The notes under the pieces: generated by a model
Seen by the model: the letters and a program-made list of their open reading frames with translations, nothing else
Database searches by the model: none
Told to the model about the DNA's origin: nothing
Source: an uncultured Eubacteriales bacterium
GTDB taxonomy: Bacteria; Bacillota_A; Clostridia; Oscillospirales; Oscillospiraceae
Direction: 5' to 3'
DNA length: 12,804 nucleotides
NCBI GenBank assembly: GCA_949451265.1
Contig: CASTQR010000032.1
Span: 1-12,804, forward strand
Part shown: positions 6,879 through 12,804 of the stretch, one piece after another
Layout of the letters: each line of letters starts with the position of its first letter
How positions within the stretch are numbered: the first letter of the stretch is position 1
Program-made: the position numbers and the translations under genes

Positions 6879-8159
6879 ATGAACCAGTACAGGTTTGAGA
6901 CCATGCAGCTCCACGCGGGCCAGGAGCAGCCCGACCCCGCCACCGGGGCCAGGGCGGTGCCCATCTACCAGACCACGTCCTATGTCTTTGACAGCTCGGC
7001 GGACGCCGCCGCCAAGTTCGATCTGTCCCGGGAGGGGCACATCTACGGGCGGCTCAGCAACCCCACCCAGGCGGTGCTGGAAACCCGGATCGCGGCGCTG
7101 GAGGGCGGCTCCGCGGCCCTGGCCACCGCCTCCGGCGCGGCGGCGGTGACCTACGCCATCCAGGCGCTGGCCCAGGCGGGGGACCACATTGTGGCCCAAA
7201 AGACCATTTACGGCGGGACCTATAACCTGCTGGCCCACACCCTGGCCCACTACGGCGTGTCCACCACCTTTGTGGACGCCCACGACCTGGCCCAGGTGGA
7301 GGGGGCCATCCGGCCTGAGACCAAGGCGGTGTACCTGGAGACGCTGGGCAATCCCAACAGCGATATCCCGGACATCGACGCCATCGCGGCCATCGCCCAC
7401 CGGCACGGCCTGCCCCTGGTGATCGACAACACCTTCGGCACCCCCTACCTGATCCGGCCCATCGAGCACGGGGCGGATGTGGTGGTCCACTCCGCCACCA
7501 AGTTCATCGGCGGCCACGGCACCACCCTGGGGGGGATCATCGTGGACGGCGGCACCTTCGACTGGAAGGCGTCGGACAAGTTCCCCGCCATCGCCCGGCC
7601 CAACCCAAGCTACCATGGGGTGTGCTTTGCCGACGCGGCGGGTCCTGCCGCCTTCACCGCCTACATCCGGGCGGTGCTGCTGCGGGACACCGGGGCGGCT
7701 ATGTCCCCCTTCCACGCCTTTTTGCTGCTGCAAGGGGTGGAGACCCTGTCCCTGCGGCTGGAGCGGCAGGCGGAGAACACCAAGCGGGTGGTGGACTTCC
7801 TGGCCGCCCATCCCAAGGTGGACAGGGTGAACCACCCCAGCCTGCCGGATCACCCGGATCACGGCCTGTATGAGAAGTATTTCCCCCGCGGCGGCGCATC
7901 CATCTTCACCTTTGAGATCAAAGGCGGCAGGGAGGAGGCCCACAAGTTCATCGACAGCCTGAAGGTGTTCTCCCTGCTGGCCAACGTGGCGGACGTGAAG
8001 TCCCTGGTGATCCACCCGGCCACCACCACCCACGGACAGCTCACGGAGGAGGAACTGCTGGATCAGGGGATCAAGCCCAACACCATCCGGCTGTCCATCG
8101 GCACGGAGCACATTGACGACCTGCTGGAGGATCTGGAGCGGGGGTTTGCCGCCCTCTAA
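6879..8159 (+). CDS. metY: O-acetylhomoserine sulfhydrylase (aminocarboxypropyltransferase)
   Basis: This 426-aa PLP enzyme of the Cys/Met metabolism family replaces the acetyl group of O-acetylhomoserine with sulfide to give homocysteine. The Schiff-base lysine is Lys208 in [16 protein letters not shown]. Asp183 (VIDNTFGTP) should contact the pyridine nitrogen, and Tyr56-x-Arg58 ([10 protein letters not shown]) bind the PLP phosphate. [11 protein letters not shown] (245-255) and the C-terminal [16 protein letters not shown] are typical of the sulfhydrylase branch rather than cystathionine gamma-synthase, as is the length. The ATG at 6879 is preferred over the in-frame GTG at 6870 because AGAGG (6866-6870) is 8 nt upstream of the ATG and overlaps that GTG. 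It is divergent from metA across 97 bp and ends at the hairpin at 8236-8270. Predicted MetA product and MetY substrate agree. Confidence 0.95.
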   Translation: MNQYRFETMQLHAGQEQPDPATGARAVPIYQTTSYVFDSSADAAAKFDLSREGHIYGRLSNPTQAVLETRIAALEGGSAALATASGAAAVTYAIQALAQAGDHIVAQKTIYGGTYNLLAHTLAHYGVSTTFVDAHDLAQVEGAIRPETKAVYLETLGNPNSDIPDIDAIAAIAHRHGLPLVIDNTFGTPYLIRPIEHGADVVVHSATKFIGGHGTTLGGIIVDGGTFDWKASDKFPAIARPNPSYHGVCFADAAGPAAFTAYIRAVLLRDTGAAMSPFHAFLLLQGVETLSLRLERQAENTKRVVDFLAAHPKVDRVNHPSLPDHPDHGLYEKYFPRGGASIFTFEIKGGREEAHKFIDSLKVFSLLANVADVKSLVIHPATTTHGQLTEEELLDQGIKPNTIRLSIGTEHIDDLLEDLERGFAAL

Positions 8160-8235
8160 AAATACCATATTGGAGGGCGGGGATCAAGCCCGGAATACCC
8201 GGTACGGGGATTTTCATGGGGAATAGGGACAAAGG

Positions 8236-8270
8236 CAGGGCCCGCGGAACAGCTCCGCGGGCCCTGTTTT
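8236..8270. terminator. Terminator between convergent metY and MATE genes
   Basis: A perfect 13-bp GC-rich stem (8236-8248 with 8254-8266, loop acagc) is followed on the plus strand by TTTT (8267-8270). On the minus strand the stem is followed by CC then TTT, so termination of the MATE transcript is plausible but weaker. The rest of 8160-8300 shows no gene or other clear element. Confidence 0.85.
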
Positions 8271-8300
8271 GCTGTCTGACCGGAAGGGGAGGGGACGCCC

Positions 8301-9695
8301 TCACCCATCCTGGGTCAGCTTTTTCATCCATTGGTATTTCCGGAAGCGCAGGAAGGTGGGCAGGCCCTTGAAGATCTGGTCGGACTGGATCACCAGCACC
8401 ACCGCCTCCACCGGCCACTTCCACCAGAAGGCCGCCATGAAGGACAGGGGCATCACAATGAGCCAGGTGGAGATCAGGTTCATCTTCATGGTAAAGCCCG
8501 CGTCCCCGCCCCCCTGGATGATGCCGAAGCTCACCGGCATCTGGTAGGACATCCCGATCATCACCACGCTCATGACGGCGATGAGGTTGCGGGCCATCTC
8601 CGCCGCCTCCGGCGTCAGGTCATACAGTGACACCAAGGGCCCCCGCAGCACAAACAGCACCGCCGCCAGCGTACAGCCGATGGCTACGTCGATGGCAGCC
8701 ATAGAGCGGGCGTCCGACTTGATCCGTTTCATCTCTCCCCGGCCGATGGCGCTGCCGATCATCACCGCCGATACGGAGGACATGGCAATCACGATCACCT
8801 TTAGGTACTGGTAGAAGGTGGTGGCGATGGAGTTGGCGGCGATGGCGTCGTCGGACAGGTGGCCCAGGATAGCGGTCTGCATGGGCACCGAGATCCCCCA
8901 CAGCACCTGGGAGCACATGATGGGCAGATAGACCTTGGCGTAGTCCCGGCGGAGGGCGGGATCCCGCCGCAGCAGCGCCCCGCCGCTGAACAGGCGGAGT
9001 TTCTTGTCCACCTTCAGAATGTAGATCAGCACGATCAAAAATTCCAGCGTCCGGGCGGTGAGGGTGCCCACCGCGGCGCCCAGGATACCCAGCTCCGGGA
9101 GGCCGAATTTGCCGAAGATCAGGGTGTAGTTGATGCCTACGTTTACGACGAGGGACACCACCGACACATAGAAAGAGATGTTCACAATGCCTACGCTGCG
9201 CAGGGCGGCCATCAGCACGTTGGTGAGGATAAACAGGGCGAATGTCCATTGGAGCAGGGACAGGTACTTGGCCCCCTCCGCCACGATGGCCGCCGAGTCG
9301 GTGAACAGGTAGAGCAGGGGCTCCGGGAACAGGGCGCACACCGCCACCAGCGCCGCGCTGAGGATCACCCCCAGCTTGAGGGCGATGCCCGTCAGTGTCC
9401 GGACGGGGTCGGGGCGGTTCTGGCCCCAGTACTGGGCGGCCAGGGCCACCAGGGCGTTGCCGATGGACAGGGCGAACTGCTGTACCACGAAAAACACCTG
9501 GTTGACGGTGGCGGCGGCGGACAGGGAATCCTGGCTGTACACGCCCAGCATGATGTTGTCCGCCATATTCACGCTGTAGGCCACCAGGTTCTGCATGGCC
9601 ACCACCAGCAGCATTTTAAACAGGGTTCTGTAGAAGCCGCTGTCCCTGGTGAAAAAGGGCTCCTTTTCGATGGGCCGTTCTGTGGTGGTGTTCAT
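8301..9695 (-). CDS. MATE family efflux transporter
   Basis: The 464-aa inner-membrane protein should export organic cations or drugs using a Na+ or H+ gradient; the substrate cannot be told. The length and about twelve hydrophobic segments in two MatE halves (roughly 25-230 and 250-450) fit the family. Conserved stretches include AAQYWGQNRPD (86-96) in the first half, GSAIGRGEMKR (314-324) at the matching place in the second, and GIIQGGGDAG (391-400), close to the family GxLRGxGD motif. The start is ATG 9695-9693, with GGGAG 10 nt upstream and a promoter at 9742-9770. An in-frame GTG 9 nt earlier is too close to that site. The upstream extension of this frame runs antisense through neighbouring DNA and is not real. 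It is monocistronic, converging on metY, and has no regulator beside it. Confidence 0.93.
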   Translation of the reverse strand: MNTTTERPIEKEPFFTRDSGFYRTLFKMLLVVAMQNLVAYSVNMADNIMLGVYSQDSLSAAATVNQVFFVVQQFALSIGNALVALAAQYWGQNRPDPVRTLTGIALKLGVILSAALVAVCALFPEPLLYLFTDSAAIVAEGAKYLSLLQWTFALFILTNVLMAALRSVGIVNISFYVSVVSLVVNVGINYTLIFGKFGLPELGILGAAVGTLTARTLEFLIVLIYILKVDKKLRLFSGGALLRRDPALRRDYAKVYLPIMCSQVLWGISVPMQTAILGHLSDDAIAANSIATTFYQYLKVIVIAMSSVSAVMIGSAIGRGEMKRIKSDARSMAAIDVAIGCTLAAVLFVLRGPLVSLYDLTPEAAEMARNLIAVMSVVMIGMSYQMPVSFGIIQGGGDAGFTMKMNLISTWLIVMPLSFMAAFWWKWPVEAVVLVIQSDQIFKGLPTFLRFRKYQWMKKLTQDG

Positions 9696-9731
9696 GGTAT
9701 CCACACTCCCGCTCGCTTGTGCTGCGCCTTG

Positions 9732-9795
9732 CGGCGGGGGAAGTATATCACACCGGCGGGGGAAAATCAATTCCCTTTTCCCGACCGGCGGGGGA
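9732..9795. repeat. Three direct repeats of CGGCGGGGGA around the MATE promoter
   Basis: The 10-mer CGGCGGGGGA (plus strand) occurs at 9732-9741, 9754-9763 and 9786-9795. The last two extend to the 12-mer ACCGGCGGGGGA (9752-9763, 9784-9795). Offsets are 22 and 32 bp, close to two and three helical turns. Relative to the minus-strand MATE promoter, one copy is upstream of the -35, one fills part of the spacer, and one covers the expected start site. This is the layout of tandem regulator sites, but the binding protein is unknown. Confidence 0.6.
9742..9770 (-). promoter_or_regulatory. Promoter of the MATE gene
   Basis: On the minus strand TTGATT (plus 9765-9770) and TATACT (plus 9742-9747) are 17 bp apart. 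Transcription should start near 9735, about 40 nt before the ATG at 9695. Confidence 0.8.
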
Positions 9796-9804
9796 TATAT
9801 GCGG

Positions 9805-9840
9805 AACATGGGCGCGGTTTGTGTGAACCGCGCCCATGTT
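9805..9840. terminator. Perfect 15-bp inverted repeat after the MMPL operon
   Basis: Arms 9805-9819 and 9826-9840 pair perfectly around a 6-nt loop. It lies 49 nt beyond the stop of the heptad-repeat protein gene and just upstream of the MATE promoter. Neither strand shows a clear U-tract after the stem, so it may be a weak or factor-assisted terminator, an mRNA 3'-end stabiliser or a palindromic protein site. Confidence 0.55.
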
Positions 9841-9889
9841 CTGGTGATAACTGGTGTTTTCTGTATTGTAAGGGCTGGATGTTCAGGTG

Positions 9890-11611
9890 TCAGTCCTGAG
9901 ATTCCACCGCCTGGGTGCGCCACACGAACTTGACCTGTCCCTCCATGTCCCCGCTGATTCCGGAGAAGGAATTGTACCGCTCCGACACAGTCTTCACCGC
10001 GTCTACCCGGTCCATCAGCCCGGCCAGATCGCCGTCCACCGCGTCTACCAGCTTCTGGACACCCTCCTCGTTGAACTGCCGCAGGCCGTCGGACAGCTCC
10101 ATGGCCCCGTCCCGCAGCCGGGTCACGCCGTCGATGAGGGCGGGGGCGCTGTCCTGCATGGCGTGAAGGCCGCCGTAGAGTTGGCCCGCCCCGGCGCTCA
10201 CACGGTCCGCGCCGTCCTTCAGTGTGCCGACGCCCTGGTTCAGCGTTCCGGCCCCGGCCTGAGCCTGGGCCACCCCGGCGGTGTAGCTTTGCAGGCCGGT
10301 GTAAAACTGGCTGTAGCTGTCCAGGGAGGCTTTCAGGGCCGCCACCTGCTGTCCGGCGGGGGAGTCCCCGGCGGCGATCACCCCGTCCAGCACCTGGGCG
10401 TAGTTTTCCGTGGTGAGGGCCGGGGCCTGCACCCCCGCCGCGGCCAGCTGGCTGTCGGCGGAGGCCAGCAGGGACTGGAACACCTGGGCCGCGCCGCCGT
10501 TCAGGGCCGCGTTCTGCTGGGCCAGGGCGTCTAACCCCTGGCTCAGGGCGGCGGAGCCGGACTGGAGCTGGGCGGCACCGGCGGACAGGCTGTCCGCCCC
10601 TTGGGTGAGCTGGGCGGCCCCTTCCGTCAGCTGGTTGATGCCCGCCGTCAGTTCCGTGGAGCTGTCCAGCAGGGCGCACAGGCCGTCATAGAGCTGGGAG
10701 GAGCCGTCCATGAGCTGGGCCATAGCGTCGGTGAGCTCGTCCAGCTTGCCGTCCAAGCCGTCCAGGCTGTCAAGGTCTTTGGCTTCCTTGGCCGCGTCGT
10801 TGAACAGGCCGTTGGCTGCCAGGGTGACGGTGGTCTCCAGGGCGAAGTTTTCCGCGTCGGCGGTGATCTCCACGTAGTCCGGCAATTCCAGTGTGTCCCG
10901 ATCCAGGCTCAGGCTGTCCTGAAGGCCGGGGAAGGCCAGCCCCGCCGCTATGGTGCGGCCGCCATCGTTTATCAGCTTGCCGTTGGAGACGGACACATTG
11001 GAGAATACCTCATTGTCCAGCACCACGCCGGTCAGCATGGCGAAGGGGACGTAGATTTTTTCCTGGGCGCCGTTGATGTCCATCAGCTCATATTCGTGGT
11101 TGGTGTAGTCAAAGCGGATGGTCACCCTGCCGCTCCGGCCCGCCAGATCGGCGGGAGAAATGGGCTGGCCGTCCAGGGTGTAGGACACGGACACCGACAC
11201 GGGCAGCTCCTTGTCGATGGAGCCCTGGTAGTACACATCGTCCCCCGCGGCGTTCCAGACGCAGGCGTTGTCCCCGCCCAGGGTATAGGACGGGTTCCCC
11301 TTCACCGCCTCAATGCCGGTGAGGGTGGTTACGTCGTTGAGAAGATCGCCGCCCTGGGTGTTCCGCACCCAGTCGCTGACGATGATCTTCTCCACTGTGC
11401 CGTCGGCGGAGGCCAGGACGTAAACCGTCTCATCCTTCCAGTTTTGCTCCCCGCTATTTGGGGCGGCGTTGAGCTTGGACTCCACGGGGGCGGATTCCGC
11501 CGGGGCGGGGTTTTCGGAGGCGTTCATGGCGTACACAGTGCCGCCGATGCCGCTCAGGGCAAGGACGCCGCACAGGGTAAAGGATAAAACTTTTGCAGCA
11601 GACTTTTTCAT
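9890..11611 (-). CDS. Secreted heptad-repeat partner of an MMPL transporter (YhgE/Pip-like repeats)
   Basis: The 573-aa protein starts with a signal peptide or N-terminal anchor (MKKSAAKVLS, hydrophobic core 11-24, possible cleavage after VYA at 28). A low-complexity Pro/Ala/Glu segment and a beta-rich domain follow (about 60-265, beginning KDETVYVLASADGTVEKIIV). Two helical blocks then carry seven-residue units with a recurrent Gly: 299-372 (QLTEGAA, QLTQGAD, SLSAGAA, QLQSGSA) and 437-510 (TLKDGAD, RVSAGAG, RLRDGAM). A segment of about 65 residues separates them. Such repeats occur in YhgE/Pip proteins, but no C-terminal membrane domain is present: the protein ends KFVWRTQAVESQD. It is therefore probably extracytoplasmic. 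The start at 11611-11609 shares ATGA with the MMPL gene stop, with GGAGGT 9 nt upstream. That tight coupling suggests it works with the transporter, perhaps as an adaptor; this is inference. Confidence 0.85.
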   Translation of the reverse strand: MKKSAAKVLSFTLCGVLALSGIGGTVYAMNASENPAPAESAPVESKLNAAPNSGEQNWKDETVYVLASADGTVEKIIVSDWVRNTQGGDLLNDVTTLTGIEAVKGNPSYTLGGDNACVWNAAGDDVYYQGSIDKELPVSVSVSYTLDGQPISPADLAGRSGRVTIRFDYTNHEYELMDINGAQEKIYVPFAMLTGVVLDNEVFSNVSVSNGKLINDGGRTIAAGLAFPGLQDSLSLDRDTLELPDYVEITADAENFALETTVTLAANGLFNDAAKEAKDLDSLDGLDGKLDELTDAMAQLMDGSSQLYDGLCALLDSSTELTAGINQLTEGAAQLTQGADSLSAGAAQLQSGSAALSQGLDALAQQNAALNGGAAQVFQSLLASADSQLAAAGVQAPALTTENYAQVLDGVIAAGDSPAGQQVAALKASLDSYSQFYTGLQSYTAGVAQAQAGAGTLNQGVGTLKDGADRVSAGAGQLYGGLHAMQDSAPALIDGVTRLRDGAMELSDGLRQFNEEGVQKLVDAVDGDLAGLMDRVDAVKTVSERYNSFSGISGDMEGQVKFVWRTQAVESQD

Positions 11612-12804
11612 TTTACATATACCTCCACATGGTTGTCGGAATGTTTGGGGTGCTTCAACTGCTTCATCCCTGCGGTGGTGGCGCAGATCAGCGGGTCGCA
11701 CAGCAGAAGCAGGGCGGGCAGGACGAAGATGACGGACGCCATGCTGACCAGGGCACCCCGGGCCATCAGCATACACATGGAGCTGATGATGTCCAGCTCC
11801 GAGTAGAGGGCCACGCCGAAGGTGGCGGCGAACAGCCCCAGGCCGGACACCAGAATGGATGGGATGGAAGCGGTCAGAGCGGTGTGGACGGCGGTTTTTT
11901 TGCCGGCCCCGCCGATGCGCTCCGTCTTGTAGCGGGTGGTCATGAGGATGGCGTAGTCCACCGTGGCCCCGAGCTGGATGGTGCTGATGCAGATGGGGGC
12001 GATGAAGGGCAGGCTCTGGCCCAGGTAGTGGGGGAGCCCTAAGTTGACGAAGATGGCGGCCTCAATGACCGCGATGAGGAGGAAGGGCAGGGTGAAGCTC
12101 TTTTCCACGATGGCGATGATGAGGAAGATGGCGATGATGGAGACGGCGTTCACCATTTTGAAGTCGTGGTCGGTGGTTTCGATCATGTCCTTCATGCAGG
12201 GGGCCTCACCGATGAGCATACCGCCCTGGTCGTACTGCTTCAGGATGTCGTTCAGCGCGCTGATCTGGGCGTTTACCTCGTCGCTGGCCACCTTATATTC
12301 CGAGTTGATGAGGAGCAGACGCCAGTTGTCGCTTTTCAGCTTTTCCGTGACGGACTGGGGCAGGAACTCCTCAGGGATTCGGGAGCCGACGACGGATTCC
12401 ATGCCCAGAACGTACTTTACGCCGTCCACCCGCTCCATCTCGTCTGCCATAGCCCGCACCTGCTTGGCGGGGAGCTTCGCGTCCACCAGCAGCATATGGG
12501 TGGAGGCGATGTGGAAATCGTCCCGGAGCTTTTCCTCGGCGGCCACGTACTCCATGTCCGCGGGGAGGCACTGGCCCATGTCGTAGTAGACCTCGCCGTT
12601 CGTTCGGTTATAGCCGTACAGGGCCGGGGGCAGGATCAGGGCGAACACCGCCAGGAACACCGGGAACGCCTTCACCACGCCCTGGGACAGCTTGCCCATG
12701 CTGGGGATGAGGGAGCGGTGGCGGGTCTTTTGCAGGGGCTTGTCGAACACCAGGATCAGCGCGGGCAGCACGGTGACGCAGCCCAGCACCCCCAGCAGCA
12801 CGCC
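11608..12804 (-). CDS. MMPL/RND family transporter, C-terminal part (cut by window end)
   Basis: The reading frame stays open to the window edge, so the true start and N-terminal half lie outside. The visible 398 residues show the second half of an RND fold. Counting from the codon at 12801, there are membrane segments at about 1-19 and 44-64, an extracytoplasmic domain (65-215), and five further segments between 216 and 370. The fourth of the seven visible segments contains GATVDYAILMTTRY (278-291); the Asp282-Tyr283 pair is the proton-relay signature of MMPL proteins. The short tail is hydrophilic (KQLKHPKHSDNH). MMPL proteins export lipids, peptides or small molecules with the proton-motive force; the cargo here is unknown. 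It overlaps the next gene by 4 nt, so the two proteins are made together. Confidence 0.9.
   Translation of the reverse strand, partial: GVLLGVLGCVTVLPALILVFDKPLQKTRHRSLIPSMGKLSQGVVKAFPVFLAVFALILPPALYGYNRTNGEVYYDMGQCLPADMEYVAAEEKLRDDFHIASTHMLLVDAKLPAKQVRAMADEMERVDGVKYVLGMESVVGSRIPEEFLPQSVTEKLKSDNWRLLLINSEYKVASDEVNAQISALNDILKQYDQGGMLIGEAPCMKDMIETTDHDFKMVNAVSIIAIFLIIAIVEKSFTLPFLLIAVIEAAIFVNLGLPHYLGQSLPFIAPICISTIQLGATVDYAILMTTRYKTERIGGAGKKTAVHTALTASIPSILVSGLGLFAATFGVALYSELDIISSMCMLMARGALVSMASVIFVLPALLLLCDPLICATTAGMKQLKHPKHSDNHVEVYVK

Noticed and set aside
6821..6879. GTTGACGA repeated at 6821-6828 and 6872-6879
   Set aside because: Two 8-mers 51 bp apart, one containing the -35 and one at the start codon, are easily due to chance; no third copy or symmetry supports an operator.
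6771..8168. Minus-strand open frame of 465 codons across metY
   Set aside because: It is the antisense of metY; the composition is Gly/Val/His-rich and metY has clear catalytic motifs, promoter and terminator.
8160..8235. Possible second hairpin or small gene after metY
   Set aside because: Only a short CCCGG/CGGG symmetry is visible, with no U-tract and no supported open frame.
8859..9899. Plus-strand open frame of 346 codons over the MATE gene
   Set aside because: It lies antisense to a well-supported transporter gene and has no family features; similar shadows occur over 10601-11587 and 3816-4613.
1..12804. tRNA, rRNA, CRISPR, insertion sequence or phage features
   Set aside because: I saw no repeat-spacer array, transposase, integrase, terminal inverted repeats flanking genes, or tRNA-like stretch on reading both strands.

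Overview
The window reads as chromosome from a high-GC Firmicute, most likely an Oscillospiraceae-type gut Clostridium (Flavonifractor/Lawsonibacter-like). The signs are strong GGAGG-type ribosome binding sites, TTGACA/TATAAT promoters with 17-bp spacers in GC-rich DNA, split cobalamin-dependent methionine synthase genes, and MMPL and MATE exporters of the clostridial kind. The genus is an inference; no rRNA or other marker gene is present.

Left edge (1-420): the probable first 11 codons of a gene leaving the window on the minus strand, then a one-gene plus-strand unit encoding a 74-residue helical protein with its own consensus promoter. It ends at an 18-bp perfect hairpin that also terminates the large minus-strand operon.

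Centre (416-8159): a nearly complete homoserine-to-methionine module. On the minus strand, in transcription order, are metA (a homoserine O-acyltransferase predicted to use acetyl-CoA), a stand-alone methionine synthase reactivation subunit, a cobalamin-dependent metH without its activation domain, a YitJ-type fusion of homocysteine methyltransferase and methylenetetrahydrofolate reductase, and a hexapeptide-repeat acyltransferase. The first four overlap by 14, 11 and 4 nt, and the last follows after 14 nt. Divergently, metY encodes O-acetylhomoserine sulfhydrylase from a near-consensus promoter. MetA makes O-acetylhomoserine, MetY adds sulfide to give homocysteine, the reductase domain of YitJ supplies 5-methyl-THF, MetH makes methionine, and the activation subunit rescues oxidised cobalamin in MetH. 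I see no SAM riboswitch or T-box upstream of either arm.

Right (8160-12804): a shared terminator, then a minus-strand MATE exporter whose promoter contains a family of CCCCCGCCG direct repeats. Beyond it lies the 3' part of an export operon: the C-terminal half of an MMPL/RND transporter, cut by the window end, overlapping by 4 nt the gene for a secreted protein with two blocks of glycine-bearing heptad repeats.

Nothing here is plainly a new defence or mobile system. The best leads are the split methionine synthase with its C-terminal cysteine cluster, the heptad-repeat partner of the MMPL transporter, the leader-peptide-like small protein, the orphan acyltransferase in the methionine operon, and the repeats at the MATE promoter.
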